Positions 1 to 11,057 of a DNA stretch of 64,000 nt are shown one piece after another. The translations under genes and the position numbers were made by a program. The notes below the pieces were generated by a model, which ran no database searches, was not told the origin of the DNA, and saw nothing but the letters and a program-made list of their open reading frames with translations. The stretch's first letter is position 1. Each line of letters starts with the position of its first letter. Source of the DNA: Delphinus delphis (Eukaryota > Chordata > Mammalia > Artiodactyla > Delphinidae); the NCBI RefSeq assembly GCF_949987515.2, contig NW_027192658.1:2790001-2854000 (forward strand), given 5' to 3'.

Positions 1-59
1 GTAAAACCTATGGATTGCTATGTCTCCGAAAGAGAATCAAGCATGTGTACAGGGGCATA

Positions 60-570
60 AACGCAGCAGTGACAGGATTGGAGAGGTTCGGTGAGCAAAT
101 GAAGACCCTTTGAAGTCATATTGCATGGTACCCATTCCACGGGTTTCAACTACCCAGGTTTAAGGTATTCTTCCTTCAGCTAAAACATGCATGTGGAACC
201 TAGAGTATGATCAACCATGTGATCGGGAGACGTGTTCAAATATGTCTCAGTTTTCCTCCCCTGGTACTCGGGTGCAACATTCCAGACGCTTTACTAACAC
301 TCTCCCCACTTGGAGAGTCAGCGCCTTTAACCTCCTGTTTGGCCCAGTTTGCAATTTCTGCGGAAGATGAACAGGAATAGCGAGAACCAATGAGAGGCTA
401 GCTGGAGGTGTCTGGACGGGCAAATTTAACTCTCATTTCCCACCAGGAAGCGGAAATAACCAAAGGCTCAGCGTGCCGTACCGGAACCAGATTAGGGCCT
501 GAAGCCATCCTGCGGTGTTGCGGCCAGCTCAAAAGAAAGCGAGTTGAAGAAAGGAGCTCAGGGGCACTGT
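60..570. repeat. Satellite segment of unrecognised origin (reference copy, monomer 1)
   Basis: About 500 bp of each monomer match no element I recognise. The segment has no long open frame free of stops and no tRNA, SINE or LTR hallmark. It contains a small hairpin at 299-318 (seven-base stem actctcc/ggagagt, six-base loop), conserved in most monomers. Most of the variants that distinguish monomer types lie here and just after the palindrome. Confidence 0.6.
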
Positions 571-585
571 AATTCACAAACCTGC

Positions 586-690
586 AGAGTTATAAATGAC
601 AGCTATCGTCCAAAAATAGACTGAAGTAAGGCTGCCAAGAGGACTTGAAAGCGGGGCAGAATTGCAGGAAACCGATTTCAGGAGGTAGAC
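586..690 (+). mobile_element. Possible upstream L1 ORF2 fragment, left of the palindrome
   Basis: The stretch around ggctgccaagaggacttgaaag (near 629-650) resembles the L1 ORF2 sequence that normally lies just upstream of the segment starting at 833. If correct, the palindrome and its surroundings (about 690-832) were inserted into, or arose within, a continuous L1 3' end. The similarity is short and weaker than that to the right of the palindrome, so this is tentative. Confidence 0.45.
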
Positions 691-743
691 TGGAATTGCA
701 TTGAAAGCATAGGAAAAGAGGCAGAACGTCCACAATGATGCAC

Positions 744-815
744 TTGGCCAAAAAGGGCGTATGCGTTTTTTCCTGAATATATTCAGGAAAAAACGCATAC
801 GCCCTTTTTGGCCAA
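744..815. repeat. 72-bp perfect palindrome (reference copy, monomer 1)
   Basis: Bases 744-779 are the exact reverse complement of 780-815, with no spacer; the centre is the AT-rich ctgaata|tattcag and the arms begin ttggccaaaaagggcg. Symmetry fails at 743/816. One copy lies in every monomer, 170 bp after its gtaattcac-side landmark; positions are given in each monomer entry. In 28 of 41 copies the palindrome is perfect. It could extrude as a cruciform, or fold as a hairpin of up to 36 bp if transcribed. It is not a bacterial terminator, since nothing here is bacterial. Its role is unknown. Confidence 0.95.
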
Positions 816-832
816 CCAAGCAAGCTTGCAAA

Positions 833-1640
833 GGAAATCTGCACTACAATGAAGTCTCACTTCCCCCCGGTCAAAAGGGCCATCTGAAAAAAGTGTAAAA
901 TCCAGAAAGGCAGGACAGGTCATGGAGAACTGGGAGCCTTGTTATGCTGATGGGCGGAATGTAAATTGCCAACAGACACTCGGGAGAAGTGTATGGTGTT
1001 TCCTGAAACATCTAAAAAACAAAGCAACAGAACCTAGGGCACTTCCACTTATGGTCCTATAGCTTAGGGAAATTAAAATCAAAAAGACACAGCCACCTCA
1101 AAGTTTGGAACGGCTCTGTTTACAAGAACCTCGTTTACAGTACAAGTTCAACATCACAGAAAGTGAAAAATGGATAAAGAAGTTGTGGTATTTACTTACA
1201 AAGCAATATCACTCAGCAATGAAATCTGTGTCATCAGGCCCTTAGCAGCACAATGAGTGGATTCAGGTATGATGTTTCTAACTGAAGTAAGTCACACAGA
1301 AAAAGAAACACCATAAGATATCAGTAATACACGGAATGTAAACTTGGCTACACAGGAACTGAATTACAGAACAGAACAGGGTCTCAAATTTAGAAAACCA
1401 ACTTATGCTTGCTTAAGGGTAAAGGTGAGTTGGGGTGCTGCATAAAACCAGAGATTGAAATGAGCACAGATAAAGTTCCTTAAGTCAAATATGGAATAGA
1501 CAAGAGCTACTCCTTGCTCAACGAAATGGACTCAACACCGCATATTAAACGCCTAAGAATGTACCTGACTAGTAAGTATCGTAAAACCTATGGATTGCTA
1601 TGTCTCCGAAAGAGAATCAAGCATGTGTACAGGGGCATAA
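833..1640 (+). mobile_element. LINE-1-derived segment: decayed ORF2 3' end plus 3' UTR (reference copy, monomers 1/2)
   Basis: This part follows the order of a laurasiatherian L1 3' end. The DNA matches, in turn, the well-known ORF2 stretches around ctacaatgaagtctcactt, ggaatgtaaattg, gtatggtgtttcctgaaaca, aaaatcaaaaagacac, aaatggataaagaag, and actgaagtaagtcacacag, then the 3' UTR around agaaaaccaacttatg and tggaatagacaagagctac. Translated, 988-1017 reads SVWCFLKHLK and 1165-1191 reads EKWIKKLWY in the same frame; both resemble the C-terminal ORF2 protein. At 1278-1307 LTEVSHTEKE appears in another frame, so a shift has occurred. Stop codons interrupt it and no reverse transcriptase core is present. 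The same segment lies at the same place in all monomers. The end near 1640 is approximate. The alignment was made by eye against remembered L1 sequence. Confidence 0.85.
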
Positions 1641-3159
1641 ACGCAGCAGTGATAGGATTGGAGAGGTTCGGTGAGCAAATGAAGACCCTTTGAAGTCATA
1701 TTGCATGGTACCCATTACACGGGTCTTAACTTTCCAGGTTTAAGGTATTCTTCCTTCAGCTAAAACATGCATGTGGAACCCAAGTATGATCAACCATGTG
1801 AACGGGAGACGTGTTCAAATATGTCTCAGTTTTCCTCCCCTGGTACTCGGGTGCAACATTCCAGACGCTTTACTAACACTCTCCCCACTTGGAGAGTCAG
1901 CGCCTTTAACCTCCTGTTTGGCCCAGTTTGCAATTTCTGCGGAAGATGAACAGGAATAGCGAGAACCAATGAGAGGCTAGCTGGAGGTGTCTGGACGGGC
2001 AAATTTAACTCTCATTTCCCACCAGGAAGCGGAAATAACCAAAGGCTCAGCGTGCCGTACCGGAACCAGATTAGGGCCTGAAGCCATCCTGCGGTGTTGC
2101 GGCCAGCTCAAAAGAAAGCGAGTTGAAGAAAGGAGCTCAGGGGCACTGTAATTCACAAACCTGCAGAGTTATAAATGACAGCTATCATCCAAAAATAGAC
2201 TGAAGTAAGGCTGCCAAGAGGACTTGAAAGCGGGGCAGAATTGCAGGAAACCAATTTCAGGAGGTAGACTGGAATTGCATTGAAAGCATAGGAAAAGAGG
2301 CAGAACGTCCACAATGATGCACTTGGCCAAAAACGGCGTATGCGTTTTTTCCTGAATATATTCAGGAAAAAACGCATACGCCCTTTTTGGCCAACCAAGC
2401 AAGCTTGCAAATGAAATCTGCACTACAATGAAGTCTCACTTCCCCCCGGTCAAAAGGGCCATCTGAAAAAAGTGTAAAATCCAGAAAGGCAGGACAGGTC
2501 ATGGAGAACTGGGAGCCTTGTTATGCTGATGGGCGGGATGTAAATTGCCAACAGACACTCGGGAGAAGTGTATGGTGTTTCCTGAAACATCTAAAAAACA
2601 AAGCAACAGAACCTAGGGCACTTCCACTTATGGTCCTATAGCTTAGGGAAATTAAAATCAAAAAGACACATCCACCTCAAAGTTTGGAACGGCTCTGTTT
2701 ACAAGAACCTCGTTTACAGTACAAGTTCAACATCGCAGAAAGTGAAAAATGGATAAAGAAGTTGTGGTATTTACTTACAAAGCAATATCACTCAGCAATG
2801 AAATCTATGTCATCAGGCCCTTAGCATCACAATGAGTGGATTCAGGTATGATGATTCTAACTGAAATAAGTCACACAGAAAAAGAAACATCATAAGATAT
2901 CAGTAATACACGGAATGGAAACTTGGCTACACAGGAACTGAATTACAGAACAGAACAGGGTCTCAAATTTAGAAAAACAACTTATGCTTGCTTAAGGGTA
3001 AAGGTGAGTTGGGGTGCTGCATAAAACCAGAGATTGAAATGAGCACAGATAAAGTTCCTTAAGCCAAATATGGAATAGACAAGAGCTACTCCTTGCTCAA
3101 CGAAATGGACTCAACACCGCATATTAAACGCCTAAGAATGTACCTGACTTGTAAGTATC
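1581..3159 (+). repeat. Satellite monomer 2 (1,579 bp)
   Basis: The palindrome at 2323-2394 has one mismatch (c for g at 2334 in the left arm). Private or rare variants are ctatcatcc, aaccaatttc and caaatgaaatc. The head matches monomer 5 up to 1900. Confidence 0.95.
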
Positions 3160-4740
3160 TTAAAACCTATGGATTGCTATGTCTCCGAAAGAGAATCAAG
3201 CATGTGTACAGGGGCATAAACGCAGCAGTGATAGGATTGGAGAGGTTCGGTGAGCAAATGAAGACCCTTTGAAGTCATATTGCATGGTACCCATTCCACG
3301 GGTTTCAACTACCCAGGTTTAAGGTATTCTTCCTTCAGCTAAAACATGCATGTGGAACCTAGAGTATGATCAACCATGTGATCGGGAGACGTGTTCAAAT
3401 ATGTCTCAGTTTTCCTCCCCTGGTACTCGGGTGCAACATTCCAGACGCTTTACTAACACTCTCCCCACTTGGAGAGTCAGCGCCTTTAACCTCCTGTTTG
3501 GCCCAGTTTGCAATTTCTGCGGAAGATGAACAGGAATAGCGAGAACCAATGAGAGGCTAGCTGGAGGTGTCTGGACGGGCAAATTTAACTCTCATTTCCC
3601 ACCAGGAAGAGGAAATAACCAAAGGCTCAGCGTGCCGTACCGGAACCAGATTAGGGCCTGAAGCCATCCTGCGGTGTTGCGGCCAGCTCAAAAGAAAGCG
3701 AGTTGAAGAAAGGAGCTCAGGGGCACTGTAATTCACAAACCTGCAGAGTTATAAATGACAGCTATCGTCCAAAAATAGACTGAAGTAAGGCTGCCAAGAG
3801 GACTTGAAAGCGGGGCAGAATTGCAGGAAACCGATTTCAGGAGGTAGACTGGAATTGCATTGAAAGCATAGGAAAAGAGGCAGAACGTCCACAATGATGC
3901 ACTTGGCCAAAAACGGCGTATGCGTTTTTTCCTGAATATATTCAGGAAAAAACGCATACGCCCTTTTTGGCCAACCAAGCAAGCTTGCAAAGGAAATCTG
4001 CACTACAATGAAGTCTCACTTCCCCCCGGTCAAAAGGGCCATCTGAAAAAAGTGTAAAATCCAGAAAGGCAGGACAGGCCATGGAGAACTGGGAGCCTTG
4101 TTATGCTGATGGGCGGGATGTAAATTGCCAACAGACACTCGGGAGAAGTGTATGGTGTTTCCTGAAACATCTAAAAAACAAAACAACAGAACCTAGGGCA
4201 CTTCCACTTATGGTCCTATAGCTTAGGGAAATTAAAATCAAAAAAACACAGCCACCCCAAAGTTTGGAACGGCTCGGTTTACAAGAACCTCGTTTACAGT
4301 ACAAGTTCAACATCGCAGAAAGTGAAAAATGGATAAAGAAGTTGTGGTATTTACTTACAAAGCAATATCACTCAGCAATGAAATCTGTGTCATCAGGCCC
4401 TTAGCAACACAATGAGTGGATTCAGGTATGATGATTCTAACTGAAGTAAGTCACACAGAAAAAGAAACATCATAAGATATCAGTAATACACGGAATGTAA
4501 ACTTGGCTACACAGGAACTGAATTACAGAACAGAACAGGGTCTCAAATTTTAGAAAACCATCTTATGCTTGCTTAAGGGTAAAGGTGAGTTGGGGTGCTG
4601 CATAAAACCAGAGATTGAAATGAGCACAGATAAAGTTCCTTAAGTCAAATATGGAATAGACAAGAGCTACTCCTTGCTCAACGAAATGGACTCAACACCG
4701 CATATTAAACGCCTAAGAATGTACCTGACTAGTAAGTATC
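3160..4740 (+). repeat. Satellite monomer 3 (1,581 bp)
   Basis: The palindrome at 3903-3974 has c for g at 3914. An extra t in caaattttag (near 4548), a lengthened a-run (caaaaaaacac near 4238) and ggctcggttt are shared with monomer 40. Confidence 0.95.
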
Positions 4741-6320
4741 GTAAAACCTATGGATTGCTATGTCTCCGAAAGAGAATCAAGCATGTGTACAGGGGCATAA
4801 ACGCAGCAGTGACAGGATTGGAGAGGTTCGGTGAGCAAATGAAGACCCTTTGAAGTCATATTGCATGGTACCCATTCCACGGGTTTCAACTACCCAGGTT
4901 TAAGGTATTCTTCCTTCAGCTAAAACATGCATGTGGAACCTAGAGTATGATCAACCATGTGATCGGGAGACGTGTTCAAATATGTCTCAGTTTTCCTCCC
5001 CTGGTACTCGGGTGCAACATTCCAGACGCTTTACTAACACTCTCCCCACTTGGAGAGTCAGCGCCTTTAACCTCCTGTTTGGCCCAGTTTGCAATTTCTG
5101 CGGAAGATGAACAGGAATAGCGAGAACCAATGAGAGGCTAGCTGGAGGTGTCTGGACGGGCAAATTTAACTCTCATTTCCCACCAGGAAGCGGAAATAAC
5201 CAAAGGCTCAGCGTGCCGTACCGGAACCAGATTAGGGCCTGAAGCCATCCTGCGGTGTTGCGGCCAGCTCAAAAGAAAGCGAGTTGAAGAAAGGAGCTCA
5301 GGGGCACTGTAATTCACAAACCTGCAGAGTTATAAATGACAGCTATCGTCCAAAAATAGACTGAAGTAAGGCTGCCAAGAGGACTTGAAAGCGGGGCAGA
5401 ATTGCAGGAAACCGATTTCAGGAGGTAGACTGGAATTGCATTGAAAGCATAGGAAAAGAGGCAGAACGTCCACAATGATGCACTTGGCCAAAAAGGGCGT
5501 ATGCATTTTTTCCTGAATATATTCAGGAAAAAACGCATACGCCCTTTTTGGCCAACCAAGCAAGCTTGCAAAGGAAATCTGCACTACAATGAAGTCTCAC
5601 TTCCCCCCGGTCAAAAGGGCCATCTGAAAAAAGTGTAAAATCCAGAAAGGCAGGACAGGTCATGGAGAACTGGGAGCCTTGTTATGCTGATGGGCGGAAT
5701 GTAAATTGCCAACAGACACTCGGGAGAAGTGTATGGTGTTTCCTGAAACATCTAAAAAACAAAGCAACAGAACCTAGGGCACTTCCACTTATGGTCCTAT
5801 AGCTTAGGGAAATTAAAATCAAAAAGACACAGCCACCTCAAAGTTTGGAACGGCTCTGTTTACAAGAACCTCGTTTACAGTACAAGTTCAACATCACAGA
5901 AAGTGAAAAATGGATAAAGAAGTTGTGGTATTTACTTACAAAGCAATATCACTCAGCAATGAAATCTGTGTCATCAGGCCCTTAGCAGCACAATGAGTGG
6001 ATTCAGGTATGATGTTTCTAACTGAAGTAAGTCACACAGAAAAAGAAACACCATAAGATATCAGTAATACACGGAATGTAAACTTGGCTACACAGGAACT
6101 GAATTACAGAACAGAACAGGGTCTCAAATTTAGAAAACCAACTTATGCTTGCTTAAGGGTAAAGGTGAGTTGGGGTGCTGCATAAAACCAGAGATTGAAA
6201 TGAGCACAGATAAAGTTCCTTAAGTCAAATATGGAATAGACAAGAGCTACTCCTTGCTCAACGAAATGGACTCAACACCGCATATTAAACGCCTAAGAAT
6301 GTACCTGACTAGTAAGTATC
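4741..6320 (+). repeat. Satellite monomer 4 (1,580 bp)
   Basis: The palindrome at 5484-5555 has a for g at 5505, a CpG-to-CpA change in the left arm. Otherwise this is the twin of monomer 1. Confidence 0.95.
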
Positions 6321-6640
6321 GTAAAACCTATGGATTGCTATGTCTCCGAAAGAGAATCAAGCATGTGTACAGGGGCATAAACGCAGCAGTGATAGGATTG
6401 GAGAGGTTCGGTGAGCAAATGAAGACCCTTTGAAGTCATATTGCATGGTACCCATTACACGGGTCTTAACTTTCCAGGTTTAAGGTATTCTTCCTTCAGC
6501 TAAAACATGCATGTGGAACCCAAGTATGATCAACCATGTGAACGGGAGACGTGTTCAAATATGTCTCAGTTTTCCTCCCCTGGTACTCGGGTGCAACATT
6601 CCAGACGCTTTACTAACACTCTCCCCACTTGGAGAGTCAG
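4741..6640 (+). repeat. Right copy of the three-monomer (4,740-bp) duplication
   Basis: This is the partner of 1-1900, including the rare gtgacagg, gatgtttct and gaaacacc. After 6640 the sequence turns into the type with tcccttt, gagactag and gtgtgtgg also found in monomers 8, 10, 18 and 26. Confidence 0.85.
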
Positions 6641-7899
6641 TCCCTTTAACCTCCTGTTTGGCCCAGTTTGCAATTTCTGCGGAAGATGAACAGGAATAGC
6701 GAGAACCAATGAGAGACTAGCTGGAGGTGTGTGGACGGGCAAATTTAACTCTCATTTCCCACCAGGAAGAGGAAATAACCAAAGGCTCAGCGTGCCGTGC
6801 CGGAACCAGATTAGGGCCTGAAGCCATCCTGCAGTGTTGCGGCCAGGTCACAAGAAAGCGAGTTGAAGAAAGGAGCTCAGGGGCACTGTAATTCACAAAC
6901 CTGCAGAGTTATAAATGACAGCTATCGTCCAAAAATAGACTGAAGTAAGGCTGCCAAGAGGACTTGAAAGCGGGGCAGAATTGCAGGAAACCGATTTCAG
7001 GAGGTAGACTGGAATTGCATTGAAAGCATAGGAAAAGAGGCAGAACGTCCACAATGATGCACTTGGCCAAAAAGGGCGTATGCGTTTTTTCCTGAATATA
7101 TTCAGGAAAAAACGCATACGCCCTTTTTGGCCAACCAAGCAAGCTTGCAAAGGAAATCTGCACTACAATGAAGTCTCACTTCCCCCCGGTCAAAAGGGCC
7201 ATCTGAAAAAAGTGTAAAATCCAGAAAGGCAGGACAGGCCATGGAGAACTGGGAGCCTTGTTATGCTGATGGGCGGGATGTAAATTGCCAACAGACACTC
7301 GGGAGAAGTGTATGGTGTTTCCTGAAACATCTAAAAAACAAAGCAACAGAGCCTAGGGCACTGCCACTTATGGTCCTATAGCTTAGGGAAATTAAAATCA
7401 AAAAGACACATCCACCCCAAAGTTTGGGACGCCTCTGTTTACAAGAACCTCGTTTACAGTACAAGTTCAACATCGCAGAAAGTGAAAAATGGATAAAGAA
7501 GTTGTGGTATTTACTTACAAAGCAATATCACTCAGCAATGAAATCTATGTCATCAGGCCCTTAGCATCACAATGAGTGGATTCAGGTATGATGATTCTAA
7601 CTGAAATAAGTCACACAGAAAAAGAAACATCATAAGATATCAGTAATACACGGAATGTAAACTTGGCTACACAGGAACTGAATTACAGAACAGAACAGGG
7701 TCTCAAATTTAGAAAACCAACTTATGCTTGCTTAAGGGTAAAGGTGAGTTGGGGTGCTGCATAAAACCAGAGATTGAAATGAGCACAGATAAAGTTCCTT
7801 AAGTCAAATATGGAATAGACAAGAGCTACTCCTTGCTCAACGAAATGGACTCAACACCGCATATTAAACGCCTAAGAATGTACCTGACTAGTAAGTATC
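6321..7899 (+). repeat. Satellite monomer 5 (1,579 bp)
   Basis: The palindrome at 7063-7134 is perfect. It is B-like: tcccttt, gagactag, gtgtgtgg, gcagtgttg, gagcctagggcactgcc. It has acacatcc where most copies have acacagcc. Confidence 0.95.
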
Positions 7900-9477
7900 C
7901 TAAAACCTATGGATTGCTATGTCTCCGAAAGAGAATCAAGCATGTGTACAGGGGCATAAACGCAGCAGTGATAGGATTGGAGAGGTTCGGTGAGCAAATG
8001 AAGACCCTTTGAAGTCATATTGCATGGTACCCATTACACGGGTCTCAACTCTCCAGGTTTAAGGTATTCTTCCTTCAGCTAAAACATGCATGTGGAACCC
8101 AAGTATGATCAACCATGTGAACGGGAGACGTGTTCAAATATGTCTCAGTTTTCCTCCCCTGGTACTCGGGTGCAACATTCCAGACGCTTTACTAACACTC
8201 TCCCCACTTGGAGAGTCAGCGCCTTTAACCTCCTGTTTGGCCCAGTTTGCAATTTCTGCGGAAGATGAACAGGAATAGCGAGAACCAATGAGAGGCTAGC
8301 TGGAGGTGTGTGGACGGGCAAATTTAACTCTCATTTCCCACCTGGAAGAGGAAATAACCAAAGGCTCAGCGTGCCGTACCGGAACCAGATTAGGGCCTGA
8401 AGCCATCCTGCGGTGTTGCGGCCAGCTCAAAAGAAAGCGAGTTGAAGAAAGGAGCTCAGGGGCACTGTAATTCACAAACCTGCAGAGTTATAAATGACAG
8501 CTATCGTCCAAAAATAGACTGAAGTAAGGCTGCCAAGAGGACTTGAAAGCGGGGCAGAATTGCAGGAAACCGATTTCAGGAGGTAGACTGGAATTGCATT
8601 GAAAGCATAGGAAAAGAGGCAGAACGTCCACAATGATGCACTTGGCCAAAAAGGGCGTATGCGTTTTTTCCTGAATATATTCAGGAAAAAACGCATACGC
8701 CCTTTTTGGCCAACCAAGCAAGCTTGCAAAGGAAATCTGCACTACAATGAAGTCTCACTTCCCCCCGGTCAAAAGGGCCATCTGAAAAAAGTGTAAAATC
8801 CAGAAAAGCAGGACAGGCCATGGAGAACTGGGAGCCTTGTTATGCTGATGGGCGGGATGTAAATTGCCAACAGACACTCGGGAGAAGTGTATGGTGTTTC
8901 CTGAAACATCTAAAAAACAAAGCAACAGAACCTAGGGCACTTCCACTTATGGTCCTATAGCTTAGGGAAATTAAAATCAAAAAGACACAGCCACCCCAAA
9001 GTTTGGAATGGCTCTGTTTACAAGAACCTCGTTTACAGTACAAGTTCAACATCGCAGAAAGTGAAAAATGGATAAAGAAGTTGTGGTATTCACTTACAAA
9101 GCAATATCACTCAGCAATGAAATCTGTGTCATCAGGCCCTTAGCAGCACAATGAGTGGATTCAGGTATGATGATTCTAACTGAAATAAGTCACACAGAAA
9201 AAGAAACATCATAAAATATCAGTAATACACGGAATGGAAACTTGGCTACACAGGAACTGAATTACAGAACAGAACAGGGCCTCAAATTTAGAAAAACAAC
9301 TTATGCTTGCTTAAGGGTAAAGGTGAGTTGGGGTGCTGCATAAAACCAGAGATTGAAATGAGCACAGATAAAGTTCCTTAAGGCAAATATGGAATAGACA
9401 AGAGCTACTCCTTGCTCAACGAAATGGACTCAACACCGCATATTAAACGCCTAAGATGTACCTGACTTGTAAGTATC
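7900..9477 (+). repeat. Satellite monomer 6 (1,578 bp)
   Basis: The palindrome at 8642-8713 is perfect. The head is C-like (ctcaactctcc, cacctggaag). The tail has ggaatggctc, gtattcac, ataaaatatc, agggcctc and a one-base deletion in ctaagatgtacc near 9455. Confidence 0.95.
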
Positions 9478-11057
9478 TTAAAACCTATGGATTGCTATGT
9501 CTCCGAAAGAGAATCAAGCATGTGTACAGGGGCATAAACGCAGCAGTGATAGGATTGGAGAGGTTCGGTGAGCAAATGAAGACCCTTTGAAGTCATATTG
9601 CATGGTACCCATTCCACGGGTTTCAACTACCCAGGTTTAAGGTATTCTTCCTTCAGCTAAAACATGCATGTGGAACCTAGAGTATGATCAACCATGTGAT
9701 CGGGAGACGTGTTCAAATATGTCTCAGTTTTCCTCCCCTGGTACTCGGGTGCAACATTCCAGACGCTTTACTAACACTCTCCCCACTTGGAGAGTCAGCG
9801 CCTTTAACCTCCTGTTTGGCCCAGTTTGCAATTTCTGCGGAAGATGAACAGGAATAGCGAGAACCAATGAGAGGCTAGCTGGAGGTGTCTGGACGGGCAA
9901 ATTTAACTCTCATTTCCCACCAGGAAGCGGAAATAACCAAAGGCTCAGCGTGCCGTACCGGAACCAGATTAGGGCCTGAAGCCATCCTGCGGTGTTGCGG
10001 CCAGCTCAAAAGAAAGCGAGTTGAAGAAAGGAGCTCAGGGGCACTGTAATTCACAAACCTGCAGAGTTATAAATGACAGCTATCGTCCAAAAATAGACTG
10101 AAGTAAGGCTGCCAAGAGGACTTGAAAGCGGGGCAGAATTGCAGGAAACCGATTTCAGGAGGTAGACTGGAATTGCATTGAAAGCATAGGAAAAGAGGCA
10201 GAACGTCCACAATGATGCACTTGGCCAAAAAGGGCGTATGCGTTTTTTCCTGAATATATTCAGGAAAAAACGCATACGCCCTTTTTGGCCAACCAAGCAA
10301 GCTTGCAAAGGAAATCTGCACTACAATGAAGTCTCACTTCCCCCCGGTCAAAAGGGCCATCTGAAAAAAGTGTAAAATCCAGAAAGGCAGGACAGGTCAT
10401 GGAGAACTGGGAGCCTTGTTATGCTGATGGGCGGAATGTAAATTGCCAACAGACACTCGGGAGAAGTGTATGGTGTTTCCTGAAACATCTAAAAAACAAA
10501 GCAACAGAACCTAGGGCACTTCCACTTATGGTCCTATAGCTTAGGGAAATTAAAATCAAAAAGACACAGCCACCTCAAAGTTTGGAACGGCTCTGTTTAC
10601 AAGAACCTCGTTTACAGTACAAGTTCAACATCACAGAAAGTGAAAAATGGATAAAGAAGTTGTGGTATTTACTTACAAAGCAATATCACTCAGCAATGAA
10701 ATCTGTGTCATCAGGCCCTTAGCAGCACAATGAGTGGATTCAGGTATGATGTTTCTAACTGAAGTAAGTCACACAGAAAAAGAAACACCATAAGATATCA
10801 GTAATACACGGAATGTAAACTTGGCTACACAGGAACTGAATTACAGAACAGAACAGGGTCTCAAATTTAGAATACCAACTTATGCTTGCTTAAGGGTAAA
10901 GGTGAGTTGGGGTGCTGCATAAAACCAGAGATTGAAATGAGCACAGATAAAGTTCCTTAAGTCAAATATGGAATAGACAAGAGCTACTCCTTGCTCAACG
11001 AAATGGACTCAACACCGCATATTAAACGCCTAAGAATGTACCTGACTAGTAAGTATC
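9478..11057 (+). repeat. Satellite monomer 7 (1,580 bp)
   Basis: The palindrome at 10221-10292 is perfect. It is A-like (aagcgg, gatgtttct, gaaacacc), close to monomers 1 and 4, with gaataccaac near 10,870 as a private variant. Confidence 0.95.

Larger units (their letters stand above)
1..1580 (+). repeat. Satellite monomer 1 (1,580 bp)
   Basis: The palindrome at 744-815 is perfect. This copy carries gtgacagg in the head, cctagagtatg (one extra base relative to cccaagtatg), aagcgg, and gatgtttct/gaaacacc in the L1 part. It is nearly identical to monomer 4. Confidence 0.95.
1..1900 (+). repeat. Left copy of a three-monomer (4,740-bp) duplication
   Basis: Bases 1-1900 match 4741-6640 at a constant shift of 4,740 bp; the only difference I noticed is g at 765 against a at 5505. 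The match stops at 1901/6641 (cgccttt against tcccttt) and continues to the left out of the window. Confidence 0.85.

Noticed and set aside
60..570. CENP-B box marking a centromeric satellite
   Set aside because: I looked for the ttcg...a..cggg pattern around ttcggtgag, ttccacggg and ctcgggtg; none fits the essential bases.
744..815. Intrinsic terminator
   Set aside because: The hairpin is spacerless with no gene upstream, and the setting is a vertebrate satellite.
574..844. Two overlapping minus-strand open frames of 85 and 84 codons, present in nearly every monomer
   Set aside because: They run through the palindrome and its flanks, recur only because monomers are near copies, resemble no protein family I know, and change freely at the protein level. 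Persistence follows from recent duplication.
1767..1959. Plus-strand open frames of 60 and 62 codons in many monomers
   Set aside because: They open and close with single-base changes between monomers (the cctagagt form destroys them) and show no coding pattern.
4101..4313. Minus-strand open frame of 70 or 71 codons
   Set aside because: It is antisense to the decayed L1 ORF2 segment, which explains its sequence better.
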